Below, one piece after another: positions 1 to 7,386 of a stretch of 9,894 bases of DNA. The notes beneath the pieces were generated by a model. That model saw only the letters and a list, made by a program, of their open reading frames with translations. It was not told where the DNA came from and did no database searches. This DNA is from VFMC01 sp031404435 (GTDB taxonomy: Bacteria; Actinomycetota; Acidimicrobiia; Acidimicrobiales; Ilumatobacteraceae), in assembly GCA_031404435.1 (NCBI GenBank), contig JANNHO010000576.1:1-9894 (forward strand), in the 5' to 3' direction. Both the position numbers and the translations under genes were made by a program. Within the stretch, counting starts at the first letter, position 1. Every line of letters starts with the position of its first letter.

Positions 1-1604
1 GCCTGCACCCAGAAGCCGAGTTCGAGAAGTCGTGCCTGGACACGAGCAGTCTCCTCTCCGTCCGACGTGCCGACGGCAGTGAGCGGGATCGCGTCGACGT
101 AGTCGATCGATTTCGGCGACTGCTGCGAGCCCTTCGCGTCCTTCACCAGTTGTTGTAGTTCCCGGGTCAGCGCATCAGAGGGCTGCTGGCCCGACTGGAG
201 CACGACGATGGCCTTCACGGCTTCTCCCCACTTCTCGTCCGGCACGCCGATGACCATGACCATGTTCACGGCGGGGTGCATGCTGATCACGTCTTCGACC
301 TCGCGGGGAAACACGTTGAAGCCACCGGTGATCACCATGTCCTTCGTGCGGTCGACGATGTACAGGTAGCCGTCGTCGTCGAAGCGCCCGACGTCGCCGG
401 TGTGCAACCAGTCGCCCGACAGCGCTTCCGCTGTCTCGTCGGGCAGATCTTTGTATCCAGTCATCACCAGTGGACCGCGTGCGCAGATCTCCCCCGACTC
501 GCCATGGGCGACCGGTCGGTTGTCGGTGCCGAGCAGCGCCACGTGCATCCACGGCACGGGGCGGCCGCACGAGGCGAGGCGGTCTGGGCGGTCGAGATCG
601 TGCTCGCCTTTCTTCAGGTGGGTGATGACCATCGGCGCCTCGGTCTGCCCGTAGAACTGGAAGAAGATCGGTCCCCAATCTTCGATCCCCTGCGCGAGCT
701 TGGCCGGGCTCATCGGCGACGCTCCGTAGAAGATGGTCTCCATCGACGACATGTCTGCAGTCGCATAGCGTGGGTGCCCTTGCAGCGCATACAACATGAC
801 CGGGACCACCAGCGTGGCGGTGATGCGATGCTCGGCGACGAGATCGAAGAAGCCGTCCGGGTCGAATGACTCCATCACGTAGAATGCTCCGCCCGACAGC
901 AGCACGGGCGCGACGAGCGACATCGCAGCATGCGACAGCGGGGTCGCGATCGCGATCCGCAGGTCCTCGGGGAGCTCCCACTCGGCCATCTGAATCCACG
1001 TCATCGCCTGCCACACGCGATGGCTCATGAGCACGCCCTTCGGCCGCCCGGTCGTACCGCCCGTGTAGACGATGGTGCACAGGTCATCCGGATCCACATC
1101 GGGAGCGACGAGCGGCACCGGCTCGAACTCGTCGGCGAGCGCGAGGTAGTCGTCGCCGACGTCGTTGGGACCGAAGCCGAGCAGCTTGAGATCCGGATAC
1201 TGAGCCTTGAGCTCGCGAGCGCGCTCGGTGAAGTTGTCGGCGTCGAAGACGAGGCACTCGATCTCGGCATCGGCGATCACGTAGGCGTGGTCGGCAAGCG
1301 AGGCCATTGGGTGCAGCGGCGTCAGCACACAGCCGTTGACGAGCGACGCCGTCAGGTTCGTGAGGACCTCCGGCCGGTTCTTCGACAACACGGCGAGACG
1401 GGTCCCCCGTGTCACGCCCCGCGCCCGCTGGGCCTGGATCAGCTGACTGGTCCGTCGCTGGACCTCGGCGTACGACGCGACACGCCCGGCGAGATGGATG
1501 CACGGCGCATCGGCGTGCGCGGCAAGGCTCTGCACGATGAGATGAGGGAGCAACGGCTGGTCGTAGAGCGGCGAGTTCACCGTGTCACGGTAGTTCGCAG
1601 ACAT
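1..1604 (-). CDS. AMP-forming acyl-CoA synthetase (FadD-like), C-terminus cut by window edge
   Basis: Adenylate-forming enzyme expected to activate a carboxylic acid with ATP and join it to CoA in the cytoplasm. 534 codons are visible, starting at ATG 1604 (MSANYRDTVNSPLYDQPLLP); no stop is reached before the left edge. Motifs seen: phosphate-binding loop YTGGTTGRPKG at residues 180-190, FYGQTEAP from 317, HTGD with TGD at 402-404, and hinge/A8 region GGFNVFPREVED at 427-438. The C-terminal small domain follows, but the A10 motif reads IPLTAVGTSDGEE, with Thr513 where the family normally has the catalytic lysine (usually GK). The gene diverges from a branched-chain acyl-CoA operon across 121 bp, so a short or branched acid is a reasonable substrate guess, but specificity cannot be read. 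A GGGGG run abuts the start codon, so it is poorly placed as a ribosome site. The family is certain; full activity is doubtful because of the lysine change. Confidence 0.93.
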   Translation of the reverse strand, partial: MSANYRDTVNSPLYDQPLLPHLIVQSLAAHADAPCIHLAGRVASYAEVQRRTSQLIQAQRARGVTRGTRLAVLSKNRPEVLTNLTASLVNGCVLTPLHPMASLADHAYVIADAEIECLVFDADNFTERARELKAQYPDLKLLGFGPNDVGDDYLALADEFEPVPLVAPDVDPDDLCTIVYTGGTTGRPKGVLMSHRVWQAMTWIQMAEWELPEDLRIAIATPLSHAAMSLVAPVLLSGGAFYVMESFDPDGFFDLVAEHRITATLVVPVMLYALQGHPRYATADMSSMETIFYGASPMSPAKLAQGIEDWGPIFFQFYGQTEAPMVITHLKKGEHDLDRPDRLASCGRPVPWMHVALLGTDNRPVAHGESGEICARGPLVMTGYKDLPDETAEALSGDWLHTGDVGRFDDDGYLYIVDRTKDMVITGGFNVFPREVEDVISMHPAVNMVMVIGVPDEKWGEAVKAIVVLQSGQQPSDALTRELQQLVKDAKGSQQSPKSIDYVDAIPLTAVGTSDGEETARVQARLLELGFWVQ

Positions 1605-1725
1605 CCCCCGGATGACGGGCGCCCAGCAAACGTCGCGTAGCCTGGCGCCGGGCGCTCGGGCGCAACGGCCGACGATCGTCTGTACGTTGCTCGCTGCGGG
1701 CCAACTGCCGGGAGTCGTTGGATTG
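1605..1725. promoter_or_regulatory. Divergent intergenic region between ligase gene and carboxylase operon
   Basis: 121 bp separate two divergent start codons, so promoters for both directions should lie here. On the plus strand TAGCCT (1638-1643) fits the loose actinobacterial -10 pattern TAnnnT, but no good -35 lies at the right distance. A perfect 10-bp palindrome GACGATCGTC spans 1671-1680 and could be part of a regulator site. GGGAG at 1710-1714, about 11 nt before ATG 1726, is a somewhat distant ribosome-binding candidate for the carboxyltransferase gene. The region as a whole is a safe inference; the individual sites are weak. Confidence 0.4.
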
Positions 1726-3321
1726 ATGGAAATCCCTGAGTTGTCGAGCCGCCTGGACCGAACCGATCCTGGCTATCAACGCAACGTCGAGGCGTTCGAT
1801 GCAGTTGTTGCAGATCTGCGCGGGGAGATGGCCCGCGCTCGTGAAGGCGGGCCGCCGGCGGCGCGCGAACGGCACACTGCACGCGGCAAGGTGCTGCCAC
1901 GCGAACGAGTCGACGCGTTGCGCGATCCGGGTTCGCCGTTCCTGGAGCTGTCGCCCATGGCGGCACACGGAATGTACGGCGGCGAGGTGCCAGCGGCGGG
2001 CATCATCACCGGCATTGGCATGGTCAGCGGCCGGCAATGCGTGATCGTCGCCAATGACGCCACGGTGAAGGGCGGCACGTATCACCCGATCACGGTGAAG
2101 AAGCATCTGCGCGCCCAGGAGGTGGCGCTACAGAACCTGCTGCCGTGCATCTACCTGGTCGACTCCGGGGGCGCGTTCCTGCCCGAGCAGCACGAGGTCT
2201 TTCCTGACCGCGAACACTTCGGTCGCATCTTCTACAACCAGGCGCAGATGTCGGCTCGTGGCATCGCCCAGATCGCCGCAGTCATGGGTTCCTGCACTGC
2301 CGGCGGCGCATACGTACCGGCCATGAGCGACGAGGCCGTCATCGTCCGCGATCAGGGAACGATCTTCCTGGGCGGCCCGCCATTGGTCAAGGCTGCGACC
2401 GGCGAAGTCGTCACAGCCGAGGAACTGGGTGGCGGCACGATGCACTCCAGCGTCTCGGGTGTTACCGACCACCTGGCCGACGACGACCGTCACGCGCTCG
2501 AGATCGTCCGCTCGATCGTCAGCACGCTGCCACCTGCGGCCGCTGCGCCATGGGCAGTGCAGCAGGCCGACGAGCCATCCGTCGATCCCTCTCAACTGCA
2601 CGGTGTCATCCCGGCCGACGATCGCACGCCATATGACGTGCACGAGGTCATCGCACGGCTGGTCGACGGCAGCCGCTTCCTCGAGTTCAAGCGCTTGTAC
2701 GGCTCAACATTGGTCACCGGGTTCGCCCACATCTTCGGGTCGCCCGTCGGCGTCATCGCCAACAACGGCGTGCTGTTCTCGGAGTCGGCGATGAAGGGAG
2801 CGCACTTCATCGAGCTCTGCGATCAGCGTCGCATCCCGTTGCTTTTCCTGCAGAACATCACCGGATTCATGGTGGGTCGCGAGTACGAAGAGGGCGGCAT
2901 TGCCAAGCACGGCGCGAAGATGGTGAACGCAGTCGCCACGGCCCGCGTGCCCAAGCTCACCGTGATCATCGGCGGGTCCTACGGCGCCGGGAACTACAGC
3001 ATGTGCGGCCGTGCCTACTCGCCACGGTTTCTGTGGATGTGGCCCAACGCGCGCATCTCGGTCATGGGCGGCGAACAGGCCGCTTCGGTGCTGGCAACGG
3101 TGCGCCGCGATCAGCTCGAGGGGTCGGGCCAGGAATGGTCGACTGACGACGAAGATGCGTTCCGGCGTCCCATCCGCGAGCAGTACGAGCAGCAAGGCCA
3201 CCCCTACTTCGCCACCGCTCGGCTGTGGGACGACGGCATCATCGAGCCATCCCAGACACGTACCGTCTTGGGGCTGGCACTCTCGATCGTGGGCCAGGCA
3301 CCGCTCGACCCCGTCGGCTAA
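1726..3321 (+). CDS. accD1: Methylcrotonyl-CoA carboxylase-type carboxyltransferase, beta subunit
   Basis: Carboxyltransferase half of a biotin-dependent acyl-CoA carboxylase; it moves CO2 from carboxybiotin to the acyl-CoA, most likely 3-methylcrotonyl-CoA in leucine breakdown. The protein is 531 aa, close to the usual length of MCC beta subunits (about 535). It has two crotonase-fold halves. The N-half carries GSCTAGGAYVPAMSDE at residues 188-203. The C-half carries GGSYGAGNYSMCGRAYSPRF from 416, followed by LWMWPNARISVMGGEQAA. These strings are characteristic of MCC beta rather than of propionyl- or acetyl-CoA carboxylase subunits. ATG 1726 was chosen because homology begins there; an in-frame extension to 1612 lacks family resemblance and would sit in the divergent promoter region. 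It is first in the operon, with the alpha subunit 31 nt downstream and an acyl-CoA dehydrogenase after that, as in the AccD1/AccA1/FadE19 cluster of mycobacteria. Substrate is inferred from family and context. Confidence 0.95.
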   Translation: MEIPELSSRLDRTDPGYQRNVEAFDAVVADLRGEMARAREGGPPAARERHTARGKVLPRERVDALRDPGSPFLELSPMAAHGMYGGEVPAAGIITGIGMVSGRQCVIVANDATVKGGTYHPITVKKHLRAQEVALQNLLPCIYLVDSGGAFLPEQHEVFPDREHFGRIFYNQAQMSARGIAQIAAVMGSCTAGGAYVPAMSDEAVIVRDQGTIFLGGPPLVKAATGEVVTAEELGGGTMHSSVSGVTDHLADDDRHALEIVRSIVSTLPPAAAAPWAVQQADEPSVDPSQLHGVIPADDRTPYDVHEVIARLVDGSRFLEFKRLYGSTLVTGFAHIFGSPVGVIANNGVLFSESAMKGAHFIELCDQRRIPLLFLQNITGFMVGREYEEGGIAKHGAKMVNAVATARVPKLTVIIGGSYGAGNYSMCGRAYSPRFLWMWPNARISVMGGEQAASVLATVRRDQLEGSGQEWSTDDEDAFRRPIREQYEQQGHPYFATARLWDDGIIEPSQTRTVLGLALSIVGQAPLDPVG

Positions 3322-3352
3322 GGCGTGTACCGGATGTGACGGCGGATCGCTG

Positions 3353-5350
3353 ATGTTCGAGACCGTTCTGGTGGCCAACCGCGGCGAGATCGCCGTTCGT
3401 ATCATGCGGACGTTGCGCGCCCTTGGAATTCGCTCTGTCGCCGTCTACAGCGACGCCGATGTCGATGCCCGCCATGTGCGCACCGCCGATGTTGCTCGGC
3501 GTCTGGGTCCAGCGGCACCGTCGCAGAGCTACCTCGACATCGACCGCGTCATCGAGGCCTGCCTTTCCAGCGGGGCTCAGGCGCTGCATCCCGGGTACGG
3601 CTTCCTGTCCGAGAGCACGGCGCTCGCCGCTGCATGCGCCGCCGCCGGAATCGTGTTCGTCGGCCCGCCGGCATCGGCGATCGAAGCCATGGGTGACAAG
3701 ATCCGCGCCAAGGACACGGTGTCGGCACGCGGCGTGCGCGTGGTGCCCGGTGTGTCGGGTGTCGGCCTGACCGACAGCGAGCTCGCCGAACGCGCAGCCG
3801 GTATCGGGCTCCCCGTCCTCATCAAGCCGTCGGCCGGCGGCGGCGGCAAGGGGATGCGTCTCGTCACGTCCATCGACATGCTCGACGCCGAGATCGCATC
3901 GGCCAAACGCGAGGCGCTGGGAGCGTTCGGTGATGACACGTTGCTCGTCGAGCGGTTCGTCGAGTGCCCCCGCCACATCGAAGTGCAAGTGTTGGCCGAC
4001 TCGCACGGCAACGTCGTCCATCTCGGTGAGCGCGAGTGCAGCTTGCAACGCCGCCACCAGAAAGTGATCGAGGAGGCGCCATCGCCGTTCCTGTCCCAGT
4101 CCGACCGCGAGGCCATCGGCGCACAGGCCGTCGCCGCCGCATTGGCGTGTGGATATGTAAATGCCGGCACGGTCGAGTTCATCGTCAGCGGCGACCGCCC
4201 CGACGAGCCGTTCTTCATGGAGATGAACACCAGGCTTCAGGTCGAGCATCCAGTGACCGAAGCCGTGTGGGGCGTCGATCTGGTCGAGCTGCAACTGCGC
4301 ATCGCCGATGGTGAGCGCCTGCCGTTCGCCCAAGCCGATCTGCATCCGACGGGTCACGCCTTCGAGGCACGGGTGTACGCGGAAGACGCATCACGCGGGT
4401 TCCTGCCAACAGGCGGCCGCGTTCTCGCGCTGCACGAGCCGACCGATCGACCGAACGTACGCGTCGATTCATCGCTGGTCGTCGGGACCGAGGTGGGTTC
4501 GAACTACGACCCAATGCTCTCGAAGATCATTGCGTGGGGTCCCGATCGCGATGCTGCGCGGCGCACGCTCGACGCTGCGTTGGCTGCGACCAGCGTGCTC
4601 GGTGTCACCACCAACGTCGAGTTCCTGCGGACCGTCCTGGCCGATCCCGATGTGATCCGTGGCGTGATGAACACAGCGCTCGTCGAGCGCATCGCCGCGG
4701 CTGCCCCGGCACCGACCACGCCCGTCGCCGCGCTCGCAGCAGCAGCTTTCATGTCGCTGTACGGCAGGACCGGCACCGGCTCTGGCAACGGTGGCGCGTG
4801 GGGCGATCGCGGTGGCTGGCGTATCGGCGAGGCGGCATGGACGCAGTGGACGGCGGTCGACGGCAACGGCCAACCAGTCGAGCTGCGTGTCCGGTCGACC
4901 GATGTCGGCTACGAGGTCTTCGACGGACTGACCGTGATACCGGCGCGCTTCTGGCTGCAGGATGGACGGATGCAGCTCGACCTGGGCGACACCACCACTG
5001 TGTTCAGTGCTGTGGTCAGCCGATCGACCACCTGGGTGGGATCCGCCGGGAAGTCGTTCAGCCTGACGCGTCCTGCGCTTGTTGCACCCGGCGCAGCCAA
5101 GATCAGCGAGGGAGGCGCCAGCATCACCAGTCCCATGCCCGGCACCGTCGTGGCGGTGTTGGTCGCGCAGGGCGATCTGGTCCTGGCCGGCCAGCCGGCG
5201 GTGGTCGTCGAGGCCATGAAGATGGAGCACACCCTGAGCGCCGCCATCGACGGCGTCGTCGGCGATGTGCTTGTGAACGTGGGCGACCGGGTCGCCCTGA
5301 ACCAGTTGCTGGCGGTTCTGGAACCGGCTGCCCTTCGAGAGGAGAACTAG
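3353..5350 (+). CDS. accA1: Acyl-CoA carboxylase alpha subunit: biotin carboxylase + biotin carrier (MCC type)
   Basis: Carboxylates its own biotin using ATP and bicarbonate and hands the carboxyl group to the beta subunit encoded just upstream. The protein is 665 aa, usual for MCC alpha subunits. It opens with the biotin carboxylase start MFETVLVANRGEIAVRIM. The ATP-grasp glycine-rich loop (KPSAGGGGKGM) is at 158-168, and the active-site block FMEMNTRLQVEHPVTE begins at 288 and corresponds to the E. coli BC catalytic region. A less conserved linking (BT-like) region covers roughly 455-585. The C-terminal biotinyl domain carries EAMKMEH with Lys623 as the expected biotinylation site, 42 residues from the end. 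ATG 3353 was chosen because the canonical N-terminus begins there; upstream in-frame codons overlap the beta gene out of frame. The stop codon TAG directly abuts the next ATG, so translation is probably coupled. It needs a biotin ligase encoded elsewhere. Confidence 0.95.
   Translation: MFETVLVANRGEIAVRIMRTLRALGIRSVAVYSDADVDARHVRTADVARRLGPAAPSQSYLDIDRVIEACLSSGAQALHPGYGFLSESTALAAACAAAGIVFVGPPASAIEAMGDKIRAKDTVSARGVRVVPGVSGVGLTDSELAERAAGIGLPVLIKPSAGGGGKGMRLVTSIDMLDAEIASAKREALGAFGDDTLLVERFVECPRHIEVQVLADSHGNVVHLGERECSLQRRHQKVIEEAPSPFLSQSDREAIGAQAVAAALACGYVNAGTVEFIVSGDRPDEPFFMEMNTRLQVEHPVTEAVWGVDLVELQLRIADGERLPFAQADLHPTGHAFEARVYAEDASRGFLPTGGRVLALHEPTDRPNVRVDSSLVVGTEVGSNYDPMLSKIIAWGPDRDAARRTLDAALAATSVLGVTTNVEFLRTVLADPDVIRGVMNTALVERIAAAAPAPTTPVAALAAAAFMSLYGRTGTGSGNGGAWGDRGGWRIGEAAWTQWTAVDGNGQPVELRVRSTDVGYEVFDGLTVIPARFWLQDGRMQLDLGDTTTVFSAVVSRSTTWVGSAGKSFSLTRPALVAPGAAKISEGGASITSPMPGTVVAVLVAQGDLVLAGQPAVVVEAMKMEHTLSAAIDGVVGDVLVNVGDRVALNQLLAVLEPAALREEN
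5340..5344 (+). promoter_or_regulatory. Strong ribosome-binding site AGGAG for the acyl-CoA dehydrogenase gene
   Basis: AGGAG lies 6 nt before ATG 5351, inside the last codons of the alpha-subunit gene. It is the clearest Shine-Dalgarno sequence in the window and fixes the dehydrogenase start. Because the alpha stop codon ends at 5350, reading of the two genes is back to back. Confidence 0.8.
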
Positions 5351-6490
5351 ATGGACTTCGATCTGTCGCCCGAGCACGAGGCCTTTCGCTTATCTGTCCG
5401 CGCCTTCGCCGAAGCCGAGATCGCGCCGCACGCTGCGCAGTGGGACGACGACCACACGTTTCCCGTGCATGTCGTCGAACAGATGGGTGAGATGGGACTG
5501 TTCGGCTTGGTCTTCCCCGAGGAGTGGGGCGGCGGTGGCGGTGATTTCGCGTCGCTGTGCATCGCCATCGAGGAGATCGGACGCGTCGACCAGTCGATGG
5601 GCATCACGCTGTCGGCGGGCGTCGGGTTGGGCGCCAACCCGATCTTCCGGTTCGGCACCGCCGATCAGCAGCAACAGTGGCTGCCCGACCTGGTGGCCGG
5701 TCGCACTCTGGGAGCCTTCGGTCTGACCGAACCCGATGCAGGAAGCGATGCGGGAGCGACGCGCACTCGCGCCCGTCGCGACGGCGGTGACTGGGTCATC
5801 GATGGCGCGAAGGCGTTCATCACCAACTCGGGCACGCCGATCACATCGATCATCGTCGTCACGGCGCGTACCGACGACGGCATCTCGACGTTCATCATCG
5901 AAGCCGGTACGCCGGGACTGATTGTCGAACCCGCGTACCGCAAGCTCGGCTGGCATGCCAGCGATACGCACGGCTTGGTGCTCGATGGATGCCGCGTGCC
6001 CGATCGCAACATGTTGGGTCAGCCCGGTTCGGGCCTGCGCAACTTCTTGTCCATCCTCGACGACGGCCGCGTCGCCATCTCGGCGCTGGCTGTCGGCTGC
6101 GCACGTGCCTGCCTCGAGCTGGCGGTCGCATATGCCAAGGAACGCGTTGCCTTCGGCAGGCCCATCGGTGCCAATCAAGGCATTGCGTTCGCCTTGGCTG
6201 ACCTCGACGTCGCTGTCGAGAACGCCGCCAACCTGACCTACAAGGCGGCATGGCTCAAAGATCAGAGCCGGCCATTCTCACGCGCAGCCGCCATCGCCAA
6301 GCTGTACTCCACCGAAACAGCCGTCACGGCTACTCGCGTTGCAACGCAGGTGTTCGGCGGCAGCGGGTTCATCGAAGAGAACCCCATCGGCCGCTTCTAC
6401 CGTGATGCAAAGATCCTCGAGATCGGCGAGGGCACCAGCGAAATCCAGCGCATCATCATCGCCCGCAACCTCGGCCTGCCCGTCAGCTGA
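5351..6490 (+). CDS. acdH: Branched-chain acyl-CoA dehydrogenase (AcdH/FadE19-like)
   Basis: FAD enzyme that introduces the alpha-beta double bond into an acyl-CoA and passes electrons to electron-transfer flavoprotein. The protein is 379 aa, a normal length. Seen: N-terminal helical domain, FAD/substrate signature GAFGLTEPDAGSD at 121-133, QVFGGSGF at 333-340, and C-terminal YRDAKILEIGEGTSEIQ with the catalytic Glu360. At the alternative base position used by classical isovaleryl-CoA dehydrogenase and long-chain enzymes (helix G, ILDDGRVAIS) there is Gly239. The base is therefore in the short/medium/branched-chain place. Overall it resembles Streptomyces AcdH and mycobacterial FadE19, linked to branched-chain amino acid catabolism. 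As third gene of the operon it would supply methylcrotonyl-CoA or a related enoyl-CoA to the carboxylase. Exact substrate (isovaleryl-, 2-methylbutyryl- or isobutyryl-CoA) cannot be decided from sequence. Confidence 0.93.
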   Translation: MDFDLSPEHEAFRLSVRAFAEAEIAPHAAQWDDDHTFPVHVVEQMGEMGLFGLVFPEEWGGGGGDFASLCIAIEEIGRVDQSMGITLSAGVGLGANPIFRFGTADQQQQWLPDLVAGRTLGAFGLTEPDAGSDAGATRTRARRDGGDWVIDGAKAFITNSGTPITSIIVVTARTDDGISTFIIEAGTPGLIVEPAYRKLGWHASDTHGLVLDGCRVPDRNMLGQPGSGLRNFLSILDDGRVAISALAVGCARACLELAVAYAKERVAFGRPIGANQGIAFALADLDVAVENAANLTYKAAWLKDQSRPFSRAAAIAKLYSTETAVTATRVATQVFGGSGFIEENPIGRFYRDAKILEIGEGTSEIQRIIIARNLGLPVS

Positions 6491-6707
6491 CCACTCGCGC
6501 TCACCCGGCCGGGCTTCGTGTGATTCTGTTGCGCTCGGAGTCGGCCGCTTCGTCCCGCCTCACCACACGCAGTCGGAGATGCGATCGACGACCTCGTTCC
6601 CGGCCAAGTCACCGTCCCGTCACCGAGCTTCGCACGATCCGCGATGCATGAACCACCTCGATCCCCAGTCGACGCAAGGCGATCGTCTGGCGGAAACCAG
6701 CCACCGG
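6491..6707. other. Intergenic stretch, no gene recognised
   Basis: About 217 bp after the dehydrogenase stop. A perfect palindrome CCCGGCCGGG lies at 6504-6513, but it leaves almost no loop and has no T-run after it, so it is not a convincing terminator. Short open frames here on both strands show no family resemblance. The operon presumably ends in this stretch, but I cannot point to a terminator. Confidence 0.5.
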
Positions 6708-6736
6708 TTGCATGTCTCCTACTGTGGTCGTATTGT
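6708..6736 (+). promoter_or_regulatory. Promoter of the first antitoxin/toxin pair, predicted leaderless
   Basis: TTGCAT (6708-6713) and TATTGT (6731-6736) are separated by exactly 17 bp, a good sigma-70-type arrangement. The -10 ends 6 nt before ATG 6743, which places the expected transcription start at or next to the A of the start codon. No Shine-Dalgarno-like sequence with usable spacing is needed or evident. Leaderless mRNAs are common in actinobacteria. Confidence 0.65.
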
Positions 6737-6740
6737 TCTG

Positions 6741-6759
6741 GGATGCCCCGTGGGAATCC
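6741..6759. repeat. Imperfect inverted repeat over the first antitoxin start codon
   Basis: GGATGCCC, a 3-nt centre (CGT), then GGGAATCC: 8-bp arms with one mismatch. It covers the start codon and the region just downstream of the predicted transcription start. It could be an operator bound by the antitoxin or a small hairpin at the very 5' end of a leaderless mRNA. It may also be coincidence in coding DNA. Confidence 0.4.
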
Positions 6760-7009
6760 GTCCCCCAAACTCGCTATCACCGTCGACCCTGAAGTTCACG
6801 AACGCGTCGTGAGCGCTGCCGCCAACGAGGGCGTCAGCGTGTCGGCTTGGATGACGGAAGCCGCCCGGCGTGCACTCGTCGTACGCGACGGGCTGTCTGC
6901 CATTGCCGAGTGGGAACGCCTCAACGGTCCATTCACAGCAGACGAGATGGCCAGGGCTCGACAGCGGGTTGCTCACGAGCTCGCGCCACCCCGCAAGCGG
7001 TCGGCGTGA
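6743..7009 (+). CDS. Antitoxin, ribbon-helix-helix type, partner of downstream PIN toxin
   Basis: 88-aa protein beginning MPRGNPSPKLAITVDPEVHE. A short beta strand (KLAITVD) followed by two helices around EVHERVVSAAANEG and SVSAWMTEAARRAL gives the look of an RHH/CopG-like DNA-binding domain at about residues 8-45. The tail (about 50-88) is charged and would wrap the toxin. Its stop codon overlaps the GTG start of the PIN-domain gene by 4 bp (GTGA), the usual layout of a type II antitoxin-toxin pair, and supports translational coupling. ATG 6743 was chosen because it lies right at the predicted transcription start; the in-frame ATG at 6644 lies upstream of the promoter and its extension has no resemblance to the family. 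It probably represses its own promoter. Function is inferred from fold and context. Confidence 0.8.
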   Translation: MPRGNPSPKLAITVDPEVHERVVSAAANEGVSVSAWMTEAARRALVVRDGLSAIAEWERLNGPFTADEMARARQRVAHELAPPRKRSA

Positions 7010-7386
7010 CCACGGTCTACGACACCGGCGTGCTCATCGCTGCTGACCGCAACGACCGCCAGGTGTGGGCCGATCATCGCGCCAGGCTCGAAGTGGGCCT
7101 GGTTCCGGTCACGACCGCTCCGATTGTGGCCCAAGCCAGCCGCTCACCTCGCCAGGTCCAGCTGCGACGCTTCCTGCGGGGATGCGACGTCGTTTCGTTC
7201 GACGCTGCACACGCCCATGCCGTCGGGGCGCTATTGGCAAAGTCAGCGACCACCGACATCGTCGACGCCCACCTTGCCGTCACCGCATCGCGGACCGGTT
7301 CGGTCGTCATCACCAGCGACCCCGACGATCTCCGCGTCCTCGCCGCTCACCTCAAACCTCGGATCACCATCCGAACGACGGCCTGA
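7006..7386 (+). CDS. PIN-domain toxin (VapC-like ribonuclease)
   Basis: 126-aa PIN-fold protein, GTG start at 7006 within the GTGA overlap with the antitoxin gene. VapC-type toxins are metal-dependent RNases that cut tRNA, rRNA or mRNA when not held by the antitoxin. Acidic residues seen: Asp6 (VYDTGVLIA), Asp84 and Asp87 (TTDIVDAHLA), and Asp105/Asp107 (TSDPDDL). The place of the usual second acidic residue reads APIVAQASR, with Gln43 rather than Glu. My recollection is that such an AQ form recurs in this actinobacterial subfamily, so it need not mean loss of activity. The 3' end overlaps the end of the convergent DUF4143 remnant by about 40 bp. Identification as a PIN protein is firm; RNA target unknown. 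Confidence 0.85.
   Translation: MTTVYDTGVLIAADRNDRQVWADHRARLEVGLVPVTTAPIVAQASRSPRQVQLRRFLRGCDVVSFDAAHAHAVGALLAKSATTDIVDAHLAVTASRTGSVVITSDPDDLRVLAAHLKPRITIRTTA

Noticed and set aside
175..1080. Long minus-strand open frame of about 301 codons
   Set aside because: Arg/Ala/His-rich shadow of the ligase gene, which is read in another minus-strand frame with all motifs intact.
1612..1725. 38-codon upstream extension of the carboxyltransferase reading frame
   Set aside because: Low-complexity residues with no MCC beta resemblance; it would fill the divergent promoter region. ATG 1726 gives the normal family length.
3011..3352. 114-codon upstream extension of the alpha subunit frame
   Set aside because: It overlaps the well-conserved C-terminal half of the beta subunit in another frame; the biotin carboxylase N-terminus begins at ATG 3353.
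4469..5490. Open frames of about 300 codons on both strands over the 3' half of the alpha subunit
   Set aside because: High-GC shadows with skewed composition; the alpha subunit and its biotinyl domain explain the sequence.
6504..6513. CCCGGCCGGG palindrome as operon terminator
   Set aside because: Almost no loop can form with a useful stem, and no T-run follows.
6560..6620. Minus-strand peptide ending DLAGNEVVDRISDCVW
   Set aside because: Protein-like in appearance but preceded within a few codons by a stop, with no recognisable family or start.
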